Origin: [Clostridium] hylemonae DSM 15053
Lineage (GTDB): Bacteria; Bacillota; Clostridia; Lachnospirales; Lachnospiraceae
DNA: 64,000 nucleotides
Assembly (NCBI RefSeq): GCF_008281175.1
Contig: NZ_CP036524.1
Location: forward strand, 3,658,001 to 3,722,000
Direction of reading: 5' to 3'
Shown here: piece by piece, positions 35,717 to 43,674 of the stretch
How positions within the stretch are numbered: position 1 is the stretch's first letter
Layout: each line of letters begins with the position of its first letter
Made by a program: the position numbers and the translations under genes
The notes under the pieces: generated by a model
What the model saw: only the letters and a program-made list of their open reading frames with translations
Database searches by the model: none
Told to the model about the DNA's origin: nothing

Positions 35717-35929
35717 TCAGAAGTTCGACTTTACATACAAGTCTTCCGGCCGTATCTTGTCAGCAACTTCTTCTTTCCAGTTTTCTTTCTCATATTCTTC
35801 CACAGATACAGAAATATACTTTTCTTCCATATTCATCTGTTCCATGATGAACGCTTTCGTCTTCTCGGCCAGCTCTTTCTTAACTTCTTCCGTTCGTCCC
35901 GGATACATTTTAATGCTGATATGCGGCAT
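35717..35929 (-). CDS. 4-oxalocrotonate tautomerase-family enzyme
   Basis: A 70-residue small tautomerase. The catalytic N-terminal proline is present after Met removal (MPHISIKMYPGR), followed by the family helix EEVKKELAEKTKAFIMEQ. It would work as an oligomer on enol/keto acids. It lies 15 bases after the ornithine cyclodeaminase-type gene, where it may handle an imino or 2-keto product. Substrate unknown. Confidence 0.85.
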   Translation of the reverse strand: MPHISIKMYPGRTEEVKKELAEKTKAFIMEQMNMEEKYISVSVEEYEKENWKEEVADKIRPEDLYVKSNF

Positions 35930-35944
35930 GCTGCTTTCCTCCCT

Positions 35945-36931
35945 TTAGTTCCACTGAGTGCCGACTCCGGCCGCCACTGCTTTTTCGTAGATTTCTTTTG
36001 CAGCGACCAGATCCTGTGTCGCCACGCCTACTGTCTCAAATACGATGATCTCCTCGTCATTTTCCCGTCCTGTGACCTTTCCTTTTATGACATCGCCAAG
36101 GTCTCCGGTAAAATCGTCTTTTGTGATGATTCCTTCTTCAAGCGGGATAAGGATATCTCCGGATTCAGATAATACTGCTTCCTCAGAATCAAAATATATT
36201 TTGGAAGCACGTGTGAGGATACGAGGATCCATCTCCTGCATGTGGTGCTGATAAGCGCCTACACAGCTTACGGTAGCTCCTGCCTTCACTTTCGTTCCAT
36301 CAAATACAGGTTTGGAGGAAGGAGTGACTGTGATCAGAAGGTCGGCGCCCTCCACCGCTTCATCGGAGGATCTGACCGCCACAATTTTAGTACCGTAATC
36401 CTTAAGTTCCTCCTGCATGCGGGCAGCAAAGTCCACGGTACGCTCATAGTTCATATCATACACTCTGACCTCTTCAAGGTCGCGGGCCGCCATCATGGCT
36501 TCCAGCTGTGTTGCCGCCTGTCCTCCGGTTCCGATGAGGGCGCCGATCCTGGCATCCTTTCTCGCCAGCACGTCAAACGCCGCGCCTGACGCTGCCCCGG
36601 TCCTAAGCTGTGTCACATATGTACCGTCCAGTACCGCGGTCACGATACCTGTGCTGCCGTCAATAAGCAGCACCTGCGCGGGTGAAGACGGAATTCCGTT
36701 GTCAATATTATGCGGGAATATGTTGATGATCTTCAGGGATGCTGTGTCCATCTCTTCAACATAAGCCGGCATGAACAAGAAACATCCGTCATGCTTCGGC
36801 GCCTGGATATTCGTGCGAAGCGGCGCGTCACACTTTCCCTCCACGACAAGCTGGAACGCTTTCTTATCTGCCTCGATCGCGTCCTTGATCGTAAATACTT
36901 TTTTGATATCCTCTCTGGATAATAACAGCAT
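35945..36931 (-). CDS. Ornithine cyclodeaminase / mu-crystallin family dehydrogenase
   Basis: A 328-residue NAD(P)-dependent enzyme of the ornithine cyclodeaminase/alanine dehydrogenase group. Visible features are SREDIKKVF, a Lys/Arg-containing active-site strand (CDAPLRTNIQAPK), YVTQLRTGAASGAA, the Rossmann loop GTGGQAATQLEAM and TVTPSSKPVF. The ATG at 36931 has AAAAAGGAGGA. It is the first gene of its operon. The reaction could be ornithine to proline, or reduction of a cyclic or linear imino acid; the motifs do not decide. Confidence 0.88.
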   Translation of the reverse strand: MLLLSREDIKKVFTIKDAIEADKKAFQLVVEGKCDAPLRTNIQAPKHDGCFLFMPAYVEEMDTASLKIINIFPHNIDNGIPSSPAQVLLIDGSTGIVTAVLDGTYVTQLRTGAASGAAFDVLARKDARIGALIGTGGQAATQLEAMMAARDLEEVRVYDMNYERTVDFAARMQEELKDYGTKIVAVRSSDEAVEGADLLITVTPSSKPVFDGTKVKAGATVSCVGAYQHHMQEMDPRILTRASKIYFDSEEAVLSESGDILIPLEEGIITKDDFTGDLGDVIKGKVTGRENDEEIIVFETVGVATQDLVAAKEIYEKAVAAGVGTQWN

Positions 36932-37041
36932 ATTTGTTCCTCCTTTTTGTACCAAATTCTTGTTTTAAATTTAGTAACTCCTTTTGGGGTATATTATAAT
37001 GCATCCCCCGACATATTGTCAATGCATTCACAATATTTTCT

Positions 37042-38892
37042 TCAGCTTTTGCGGCTCTCAAAATAAATGAACTGGTCTATGGCGTCCAGAATGTCCTGAA
37101 AGTCCTCCCGCGCCGCCAGTTCGATATATTTTGTGAGCAGCTCTGTCTCTTCTTCCTTATATCTTCCGTAATATATGTCATAGAGGTTGTGGCCCCTCAT
37201 GTGGATCTTGATATCTTCTATATGATCCCTCACATCCTCTGCAGTCTCCAGATCCTTTCCGATGATCTTCCTTAACTGTATGCCGCTTTGGATCTTATGA
37301 AGATACTCCTTCCACTTTTCAAGAAATGTCTCGTAAAACTCTTCTTCCGTGCCGATCACTCCAAGCTTTACCATAATAGACGGGTTCAGAAAATAATTTT
37401 CAAAGGAATAATACTTCAGTATGAGCACATTCTTTTCCGTCACACGGGGCAGCTTATCCACATCTTCTCTGCTGCGCTCCTCGTAGTATCTGCAAAGCTG
37501 CCTTTTCAGCGTTTCTCTGTCTTTGCCGTCCCCGTCGCGCACCATGAGAAAGTTGTCTTTCAGGTATATCTGATTCATATACTTCAGATTTGCATACGTT
37601 TTAATATTTGTGCAGCTGTTCGTCGTTATGATAGCGATACGCGACAGCCTTCCCTGCTCATCGTAAGTCTCGGAATAATACTTCCTGATCAGAAGGGGCA
37701 GTCTGCTCTTATCCTGCTTTCCCTCCACGATAAACACAAAATTGACATTCATCAGGTCATTTGCGCTGTACCCGAGCGTCTCCAGTATAGCGCTGATGTC
37801 TGTTCTTTCACACACCTGGGAGCAGCCGTCCCCGTCGAGTACGACCTGGCGTATCTGGCGGCTGTTGAAATTTGTGAGCATATTGGGGGAATGTGTGGAA
37901 AATATGATCTGATTATCTCTGGACAGCCGGTACAATATCTCCCCGGACACCTTCTGCAGCTGCGGATGGAGAAAGATCTCAGGCTCTTCCACTATGATCA
38001 TGCCCGGATTCTGCCCTTCACTCTGGGCATAGGTTTCCAGCAGAGACAGCATGTAGATGCTGCGCATCCCTTTCCCCATATGTGCAACCGGTTTTACCAC
38101 ATTCCGGCTGGGGTCATACGCCTCGGCAGTGACCGAGAGCATCCGTTCTATATCACGGTTCATGGAGAAGCGTATCTCGTCAAGCCCTCCGTTTCTGCTG
38201 AAGTTCTCATTTACCCTGCGGGAAAATGCGTCCAGATTCAGCTGATACAGTTTATGATCCAGCAGCTTCGCCGCCTCAAACGCATTCATCTCCTCCGGCT
38301 TCTTCTGGTTGATAAGACCGATACAGGCAAAGCAGTTGTTGCACAGCTTCGCCTCGTCAAAGATGCAGCATCCTTTCCGCATCTGTTTCAGCAGACTGTC
38401 TTCCTGCAACATAAGAAGTTCTTCCTGAAACTGTCCGAGGCTGCGCTGTGTATCCATATAATAGATCTGCGGAAATATTTCCTGAATGTACGGATTGTTC
38501 TTCTTTGTTCCATCGACCCAGCGCACCTTTCCTTCCCGGTTCGCCACATATTCAAAGGTGAGAATCTCACCTGCATAGGAGGGCAGCTTTTTCTGAAAGT
38601 CCGAAAGCCACGTCTCATATCTGCGGTACTGGCTGACAGCGCCGCTCCTGTGCAGCCTCCTTAAGTCTTCCTCACAGATTTCCAGACTCATCATTATCTC
38701 TATGTTCGGATAGTCCTCCTGAAAGTCCTCCCGGCTTATCTCATAAGAGCCTCCCACCGCGCGGATGGCGTCCAGAACGGCGGTCTTTCCCGTGTTATTT
38801 TTTCCAACCAGAATAAGCGCATTCTCGATTCCCTGAATGTGCATGTCTCTTATGGATTTGAAGTTCCTTATTCTCAGATCTGTGATCTGCAT
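37042..38892 (-). CDS. OLD-family ATPase-nuclease (AAA + TOPRIM)
   Basis: A 616-residue protein with an ABC-type ATPase and a C-terminal TOPRIM nuclease. Walker A is GKNNTGKT (30-37), the signature region is HMGKGMRSIYMLSLLE, Walker B is MIIVEEPEIFLHP, and the H loop is STHSPN. TOPRIM residues are Glu in FVFIVEGKQDKSRLP and acidic DGD in MVRDGDGKDR. An insertion at about 174-191 has four to five cysteines (CC..C-x2-C-x2-C) that could bind Zn or Fe-S. GCAGGAGGCGGAGG precedes the ATG. No UvrD-like partner lies next to it, so it is a stand-alone OLD enzyme. A role in phage defence or DNA repair is inferred. Confidence 0.85.
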   Translation of the reverse strand: MQITDLRIRNFKSIRDMHIQGIENALILVGKNNTGKTAVLDAIRAVGGSYEISREDFQEDYPNIEIMMSLEICEEDLRRLHRSGAVSQYRRYETWLSDFQKKLPSYAGEILTFEYVANREGKVRWVDGTKKNNPYIQEIFPQIYYMDTQRSLGQFQEELLMLQEDSLLKQMRKGCCIFDEAKLCNNCFACIGLINQKKPEEMNAFEAAKLLDHKLYQLNLDAFSRRVNENFSRNGGLDEIRFSMNRDIERMLSVTAEAYDPSRNVVKPVAHMGKGMRSIYMLSLLETYAQSEGQNPGMIIVEEPEIFLHPQLQKVSGEILYRLSRDNQIIFSTHSPNMLTNFNSRQIRQVVLDGDGCSQVCERTDISAILETLGYSANDLMNVNFVFIVEGKQDKSRLPLLIRKYYSETYDEQGRLSRIAIITTNSCTNIKTYANLKYMNQIYLKDNFLMVRDGDGKDRETLKRQLCRYYEERSREDVDKLPRVTEKNVLILKYYSFENYFLNPSIMVKLGVIGTEEEFYETFLEKWKEYLHKIQSGIQLRKIIGKDLETAEDVRDHIEDIKIHMRGHNLYDIYYGRYKEEETELLTKYIELAAREDFQDILDAIDQFIYFESRKS

Positions 38893-38927
38893 ATAGCCTC
38901 CGCCTCCTGCCCGCTGTTATCTGTAAG

Positions 38928-39107
38928 CTATTCCACGATACTGTACTGCATCCACTCGTACAGTAATTTTGTTCCTTCCGCAGTCTCCGGAGGGAGCAGC
39001 GCCCGCGCCACCATCTTGGGCTCGGCACCCTCCTCCTTCTCATCCGTCCTTCTGAGCATGGCGTAATCTCCGTCGATCCGCTCTACAATATATTCACAAA
39101 CAAGCAT
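38928..39107 (-). CDS. DUF3006-like small protein
   Basis: A 59-residue protein that opens MLVCEYIVERIDGDYAMLRR, matching the short DUF3006 beta-domain pattern (V-x-R-I-(D/E)-G-x-x-A-x-L). It ends in a helix (GTKLLYEWMQYSIVE). The ribosome site GTAAGGAGGT is excellent. It lies 35 bases before the OLD-type gene on the same strand and is probably co-transcribed with it. Function unknown. Confidence 0.75.
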   Translation of the reverse strand: MLVCEYIVERIDGDYAMLRRTDEKEEGAEPKMVARALLPPETAEGTKLLYEWMQYSIVE

Positions 39108-39174
39108 ACTTTTTGTACCTCCTTACTCTTTAAAACTATCTTATCATACATTTCCCGGATTCTGAAATATAAAC

Positions 39175-39222
39175 AAAAAAATCACCGTTCTTGGAGTAGC
39201 AAAAAGCTCCAAAAACAGTGAT
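39175..39222 (-). terminator. Terminator after tRNA-Lys copy A
   Basis: Minus strand: ATCACTGTTTTTGGAG pairs with CTCCAAGAACGGTGAT, then TTTTTTT. It is homologous to the terminator after the intact tRNA-Lys at 39980. Confidence 0.8.
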
Positions 39223-39227
39223 AAAAA

Positions 39228-39300
39228 TGCGCGGTCAGGGGCCCAAACCCTGGACACCCTGATTAAGAGTCAGGTGCTCTGCCAGCTGAGCTAAAGGTGT
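39228..39300 (-). pseudogene. Degenerate tRNA-Lys(CTT) copy
   Basis: It shares an unbroken run of about 48 bases with the intact tRNA at 40034, covering D arm, anticodon arm (CTCTTAA loop) and variable loop. The 5' acceptor strand is replaced (ACACCTT against 3' ACCGCGC, no pairing) and the T loop has changed from TTCGAAC to TTTGGGC. It cannot fold a normal acceptor stem, so it is very likely non-functional. Confidence 0.85.
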
Positions 39301-39310
39301 ATATTAAGTT

Positions 39311-39589
39311 TTAACAATAAAACTTAATATCATCTATCATAAAGAATTTCTTCCATTCCGCACAAATCAAAAAATACTGTGCGGAAATGAACTCCATCAA
39401 TTCACTTAATTCCTTCTTTGAAATATTACTTCCATTACTGGCTAAGATGCAGCCGCCTCTCTTAGTCAGCCATACCTTCGTACCATTTGAAACAGGTTTA
39501 CCTTTCGCAATATGAACATGAATTGGCTCTCCACTCTCATTCGACCAAAAATATACCTTATATCCACATACAGTAAACAAGCTAGGCAA
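39311..39589 (-). CDS. DUF4160 protein
   Basis: A 92-residue protein. The family features are a MPSLF start, GYKVYFWSNE, PIHVHIAKG, a Trp-containing strand and an ISKKELSELMEFI helix. I place the start at the TTG at 39589, which has GGAGGG at ideal distance and gives the usual DUF4160 N-terminus (MP-(T/S)-L/I-F). The frame upstream to 39757 lacks support. It overlaps the preceding gene by 8 bases. DUF4160 genes often pair with a small partner in toxin-antitoxin-like modules; activity is not established. Confidence 0.8.
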   Translation of the reverse strand: MPSLFTVCGYKVYFWSNESGEPIHVHIAKGKPVSNGTKVWLTKRGGCILASNGSNISKKELSELMEFISAQYFLICAEWKKFFMIDDIKFYC

Positions 39590-39851
39590 TCTGAATCCCT
39601 CCATTCGCCGCATACTTATATAATAGATGTGCATTGCTGTGCAAAAGCTGTTCAAACATTGCCACCTCTTGGTCAGAATACCCTTCTTTTGAAATCCACT
39701 TATAATCTGGAAGTTCACAACGTGCCGAATCAAAGCCCTCCTCTGTCGGGCGTTCAAAGTGCACTATAACTTTCTGCTTACCATCTTCATCAATAATCTG
39801 CGAATGAACGATTTCCGTTTCATCTGCCAATGTCATATATGGATACATCAT
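39582..39851 (-). CDS. Small partner of DUF4160, unknown
   Basis: An 89-residue acidic protein (MMYPYMTLADETEIVHSQII followed by DEDGKQKVIVHFERP). GGAGGTGG precedes the ATG. It overlaps the DUF4160 gene, so the two are translationally coupled. I do not recognise a named domain. It may be the antitoxin-like half of a two-gene module lying between the two tRNA-Lys copies. Confidence 0.7.
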   Translation of the reverse strand: MMYPYMTLADETEIVHSQIIDEDGKQKVIVHFERPTEEGFDSARCELPDYKWISKEGYSDQEVAMFEQLLHSNAHLLYKYAANGGIQIA

Positions 39852-39979
39852 AATACACCACCTCCATCCTTTTAATATGCTCTGCAGTCTCTGCTCATTT
39901 CACTATTATTATACCCTTAATACACAAACAGAACAATCTATAATTATACTATTTATTTCCGTTATAGCATTTACACACG

Positions 39980-40026
39980 AAAAAAACCACCGTCCCCGGA
40001 GTACCAAATCCTCCAAAAACAGTGAT
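39980..40026 (-). terminator. Terminator of tRNA-Lys
   Basis: Minus strand: ATCACTGTTTTTGGAG pairs (with G-U pairs) with CTCCGGGGACGGTGGT, followed by TTTTTT. Confidence 0.75.
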
Positions 40027-40033
40027 TTCCAAA

Positions 40034-40106
40034 TGCGCGATCAGGGGTTCGAACCCTGGACACCCTGATTAAGAGTCAGGTGCTCTGCCAGCTGAGCTAA
40101 TCGCGC
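40034..40106 (-). tRNA. tRNA-Lys (anticodon CTT)
   Basis: 73 nt. The acceptor stem GCGCGAT/ATCGCGC is perfect; the D arm is TAGCTCAGCTGGCAGAGCA, the anticodon arm CCTGA-CTCTTAA-TCAGG, and the T arm CCAGGGTTCGAACCCTG. Discriminator A; CCA is not encoded. It is intact, in contrast to the copy at 39228. Confidence 0.95.
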
Positions 40107-40213
40107 GTTTCCCTATGCTGCCGCAGATGAGCCTGTCACCTGTGACGCAAGGGTTATTATATAATATCGACTGCCAAATTGCAAGCCCTTTTTACAAATT
40201 TTTTTCAGCTTTT

Positions 40214-41482
40214 TTACACAAAATCTATTTCCGGTATCTGTCCCGTCTGTTCCTGACCGGTTGTGATTCCGGCAAAAATATGTCTTGCCATTATCACGAT
40301 CCCGGCGGTCACAATAAGCGTCGCACCTATGACCACATACGGCATCTGTCCAAGCTTATCAAACAGTACGCCGTACATCGCCTGCCCTGCAGGCTGCGCG
40401 CACATGGATACTGCCATTGCCATTGAAATGACTTTTCCGACGAGATGCACCGGAGTGACTTCCTGGACGTAGGCAAGCATCTGCACGCTGAACATGGTGG
40501 CTATCATCATGATCATGCCGTAGCAGAGCGTCATTACAATGTAGGCTGCCATTACAGGTACCGGCGCCGCAAGTACCGCTCCCATGGGAAGCAGAACGAA
40601 GGAGGCCCACAGAAGAAGCTTCCATGCTTTCTGTATCTTAAGCTTTCCGGCCAATACACCGGTGAGCACGCCTCCGATGAGCCCCCCTGCCGCCCCGAAT
40701 CCCTGAGCGTATCCATAGAGCTGGCTGGAAAGCCCAAGATAAATCTTAACGATGACCGGGATCCCCACAATAATAAGAGAGGTCAGAAACAGATTGAAAA
40801 ATGCGATAAGGACCACTACTTTTTTGATCACCGGCTGTTCCTTCCGTATATAGTTCAGACTGCTGCCCATATCCTGCTTCACGGTGCTCCATATGCTGTT
40901 TTGCGCGTTCTGCCTCACGTTTGGTATCTTAATGAAGATCTCCATGACCGCGGACAGGAAGAAGCAGACACATCCGGCAGCCACTACAGGGGTCAGGCCC
41001 CACACGCCGTACACGATACCGCCGGCCACCGGGCCGAGAAGCCCGGAAAGTGCGTTGATCTGGTTGATGATCGCATTGGCAGTCACAAGATTTTCTTTCT
41101 CCTGCAGAAGAGGCATGCTCGCCTGAACAGAAGGCTGGTATACAGCCTGGATGCCGGACAGGACGATCATGACGATAGTGACAAGGATCACTGGTGAGTA
41201 AACGTTGACTCCAAGCAGAAATAAAATCGTCAGTAACGCCGTACCAAAATCCAGCGCCACCATGATATTTTTCTTGTTGATCCTATCCGCCAGCAGTCCT
41301 CCTACCGGCGACAGCAGTGCCATCGGTATGAAGGAACAAGCCATAGCCGCGCCAAATACAGCGGATGACCCTGTCGCATCGAGCAGATAAAGCGGCAGCG
41401 CAAATCTTAAAATACTGTTCCCAAACAGAGAGATGATCTGTCCGATCACGACTAATACAAAGTTTCTGTTCATCAATTTCAT
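40214..41482 (-). CDS. MFS transporter, drug-efflux type
   Basis: A 422-residue membrane protein with about 12 helices of the MFS_3/MacAB-unrelated drug:H+ antiporter type. The cytoplasmic loop 2-3 motif is GGLLADRINKKNIM. It starts MNRNFVLVVIGQIISLFGNS, typical of macrolide/multidrug efflux MFS proteins of Firmicutes. AAAAGGAGA precedes the ATG. It lies 82 bases after the TetR gene on the same strand, with a copy of the TetR-type palindrome before it. Substrate unknown. Confidence 0.9.
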   Translation of the reverse strand: MKLMNRNFVLVVIGQIISLFGNSILRFALPLYLLDATGSSAVFGAAMACSFIPMALLSPVGGLLADRINKKNIMVALDFGTALLTILFLLGVNVYSPVILVTIVMIVLSGIQAVYQPSVQASMPLLQEKENLVTANAIINQINALSGLLGPVAGGIVYGVWGLTPVVAAGCVCFFLSAVMEIFIKIPNVRQNAQNSIWSTVKQDMGSSLNYIRKEQPVIKKVVVLIAFFNLFLTSLIIVGIPVIVKIYLGLSSQLYGYAQGFGAAGGLIGGVLTGVLAGKLKIQKAWKLLLWASFVLLPMGAVLAAPVPVMAAYIVMTLCYGMIMMIATMFSVQMLAYVQEVTPVHLVGKVISMAMAVSMCAQPAGQAMYGVLFDKLGQMPYVVIGATLIVTAGIVIMARHIFAGITTGQEQTGQIPEIDFV

Positions 41483-41501
41483 TTTTAAATCTCCTTTTCA
41501 T

Positions 41502-41522
41502 ACATTCATTTGGTATGTATAT
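41502..41522. promoter_or_regulatory. TetR-type operator before the MFS gene
   Basis: A 21-bp imperfect palindrome, ATACATTC-5 nt-GTATGTAT. It is identical except for one central base to the site at 42230 upstream of the tetR-type gene. Confidence 0.75.
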
Positions 41523-41564
41523 TGCTAAAATATATGCGGCCCAAATATTTCAGACCGCTTTTCC

Positions 41565-42203
41565 TCAGTCGAGTACCTTTCTCATATCCCGGACCGCTTC
41601 TCTTACTTCCTCATCGATGATCGTAAGGCCCATGCCGTTCAGCACCTTCTCCAGACAGTGAAGCTTATGCTCAAACTTTTCCATATTTCCCGTAAACACA
41701 AGTGGGTTGATCCATATATTTGCCAGCAGCATCAGCACCTCTGCCGCCTCTTCCGGGTATTCTACGTTCAGAGACCCGTCTCTGTTGCCCTCCGCAATGT
41801 ATGCAGCAATGATCGGAGCGAATTCTTCCACAGACTCATGGACTTCCATGGCCAGGAATTTGGGATTCTCCATAATGGTCGGCGCGGACTTCAGAAATCT
41901 TCTCTGGTCCGTGCTCTTTACACAATACAGCACGATCTGCTTTATCTTCTCCCGGCCTGACATATTTTCTTCCCCGTCATACATGGAACCAAAGTCTACG
42001 CCTGCGTGTATTCTCTCCCCCACAGCCTGAATGATATCTTCCTTTGATTTAAAATGATGATATATCGCGCCTTTGCTCAGATCGCCAAGTTCGTCTACGA
42101 TATCCTGGATCGTCGTATTTTCATAGCCTTTTTCTAAAAAAAGATTCATCGATACATCCAGTATACGCTGGACCGTCACTTCAGGATACTTATTTCTCGC
42201 CAT
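41565..42203 (-). CDS. TetR-family repressor of the MFS gene
   Basis: A 212-residue regulator. The HTH is at residues 8-55: VQRILDVSMNLFLEKGYENT, then TIQDIVDELGDLSKGAIYHH and FKSKEDI. The C-terminal ligand domain is about 75-200. The ATG at 42203 has AGAGAGGTA; the frame reaches 42227. Nearly identical 21-bp palindromes lie before this gene and before the MFS gene, indicating autoregulation and control of the pump. Confidence 0.92.
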   Translation of the reverse strand: MARNKYPEVTVQRILDVSMNLFLEKGYENTTIQDIVDELGDLSKGAIYHHFKSKEDIIQAVGERIHAGVDFGSMYDGEENMSGREKIKQIVLYCVKSTDQRRFLKSAPTIMENPKFLAMEVHESVEEFAPIIAAYIAEGNRDGSLNVEYPEEAAEVLMLLANIWINPLVFTGNMEKFEHKLHCLEKVLNGMGLTIIDEEVREAVRDMRKVLD

Positions 42204-42229
42204 CTTTTCGTACCTCTCTGCAAACACTC

Positions 42230-42250
42230 ATACATTCGTTTGGTATGTAT
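42230..42250. promoter_or_regulatory. TetR-type operator before the tetR gene
   Basis: A 21-bp imperfect palindrome with arms ATACATTC and GTATGTAT, second copy of the 41502 site. It lies between the divergent tetR-type gene and the membrane protein at 42337. Confidence 0.75.
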
Positions 42251-42336
42251 ATATTATCACCGCCCTTTTCGTCTGTCAATTACTTTTCATATTTTCTTTG
42301 TTTCTTCATATATTAGTATAAGGAGGACAAGTTGCT

Positions 42337-42846
42337 ATGAAAGAACTATATCACAAGGCAGACCTGCCGTACATAACAGCAGTTGTCGTGCTCGGATGCC
42401 TGAATCATTTTATTTACGAGTGGACCGGCGAAAGCCCAATATCCGCTCTTTTTTGTCCTGTCAACGAATCTGTATGGGAACACCTTAAGCTGCTGTTTTT
42501 CCCCTACCTCTTTGTGATCACTTTTGTCTATTTTTATGAGCACAGGACTTCCCTCTCCCGCTATTTTTGTTCCCGGCTGCTCGCCGCGCTGCTCGGAATG
42601 AGCGCCATAATCGTGGTCTTTTATACGTACACGGGAATTGTCGGACGAAGCTTTGTGGTGCTCGACATCCTTATCTTTGTCTTTGCTGTCCTCGTCTCCT
42701 TCCGCGCGGCCCCTTTGTTTTACCGGTGCCATTTCTGCAGAGACGCCAGCTCTCTCGTATTTGCAGGCTGGATCTTTGCCGTCATCTGTTTCTTTTTCTT
42801 TACGTGCCAGCCGCCTGATCTGCCGCTGTTTTTTCCTCCGGCTTAA
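42337..42846 (+). CDS. DUF6512-like integral membrane protein
   Basis: A 169-residue protein with four to five predicted helices. The N-terminal motif is LNHFIYEWTGESPISALFCP followed by VNESVWEHLKLLFFP, which is typical of a small uncharacterised Firmicute membrane family. ATAAGGAGG precedes the ATG. It is divergent from the tetR-type gene and near its operator, so it may share that control. No function can be assigned. Confidence 0.75.
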   Translation: MKELYHKADLPYITAVVVLGCLNHFIYEWTGESPISALFCPVNESVWEHLKLLFFPYLFVITFVYFYEHRTSLSRYFCSRLLAALLGMSAIIVVFYTYTGIVGRSFVVLDILIFVFAVLVSFRAAPLFYRCHFCRDASSLVFAGWIFAVICFFFFTCQPPDLPLFFPPA

Positions 42847-42969
42847 AGAAGCCGGCATAAAGTAACCGGTATAAAGAAACATAAATTTTAGTTTTCATAT
42901 ACCAGTCCCGGATGTATAATGTTATTAGCGGTTTTTGCTTTAATACGTTACATGAAAGGAGTAGGGGAT

Positions 42970-43674
42970 ATGACAAACGAATGTGTCAAATGTAAGATCG
43001 AGCACCACGCTGTGCTTTTTGCATATCTTGCAAAACACGCCATAGAGCTGTGCGGGGAAAAGGGAAAAGAGGCTGTTCTCGACGCAATGACGGCCTACGG
43101 CCGGGAGCGGGGAGCCCGGATGGCTGCCAACGCGCTGGCTCACGGAGATGAACTGACCACTATGACAAATCAGGCATATGGAGAATGGAAGCCGGATTAT
43201 GACGGGCAGATGGAATTCGGGCAGCTTTGTACAGAGCCCACACTGCAGACTTATATTTCCCGCTGTGCCTGGTGTGACGCGTGGAAGAAACACGGGCTTC
43301 TCGACTATGGTAAATATTATTGTGTCAATGTAGATAATGCAGTTTACCAGGGGTTCCGCTCAGATTTTGTATGCACGCCTACCACGACCGCTCTGAGCTG
43401 GGGCGGTGAACGCTGCGAATTTGACTGGGGACATCCGCTCACAAGTGATGAGGTGAAAGCACTGGCGGAAAAGAAGAAGGCGCTCGGCACTTCCTGTATG
43501 AAGGACTTTAACTTCCACACCGCCCATCTGCTGCACACGGTCGGAAATACGCTGAAAGAACAGCTTGGCGCGCAGGGAGAACAGGCTGTTTCTCTTGCCC
43601 TGTCGGATTATGTCGGCACGTTTGGGCAGGCGTATCTTGACGTATTGGAAGGAGTGGACGATGAGCAATTCTGA
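42970..43674 (+). CDS. L-2-amino-thiazoline-4-carboxylate hydrolase-family protein
   Basis: A 234-residue soluble protein of the ATC hydrolase family. It has a CVKCKIEHHAVLFAYLAKHA opening, conserved Cys/Trp segments (SRCAWCDAWKKHG) and a GKYYCVNVDNAVYQGF block. In Pseudomonas, ATC hydrolase opens 2-aminothiazoline-4-carboxylate to N-carbamoyl-cysteine, which an M20-type amidohydrolase converts to cysteine. The ATG at 42970 follows GGAGTAGGGG. It overlaps the M20 gene by 14 bases, so the two are coupled, matching such a two-step scheme. Activity is inferred from family only. Confidence 0.75.
   Translation: MTNECVKCKIEHHAVLFAYLAKHAIELCGEKGKEAVLDAMTAYGRERGARMAANALAHGDELTTMTNQAYGEWKPDYDGQMEFGQLCTEPTLQTYISRCAWCDAWKKHGLLDYGKYYCVNVDNAVYQGFRSDFVCTPTTTALSWGGERCEFDWGHPLTSDEVKALAEKKKALGTSCMKDFNFHTAHLLHTVGNTLKEQLGAQGEQAVSLALSDYVGTFGQAYLDVLEGVDDEQF

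Noticed and set aside
37042-38892. Gabija system (GajA)
   Set aside because: The ATPase-TOPRIM architecture is similar, but no UvrD-like GajB gene is adjacent on either side.
38795-39043. 82-residue Arg-rich frame upstream of the OLD-type gene
   Set aside because: It overlaps the better supported DUF3006-like gene in another frame and has a composition typical of a shadow.
39228-39300. Second functional tRNA-Lys
   Set aside because: The acceptor stem does not pair and the T loop is altered.
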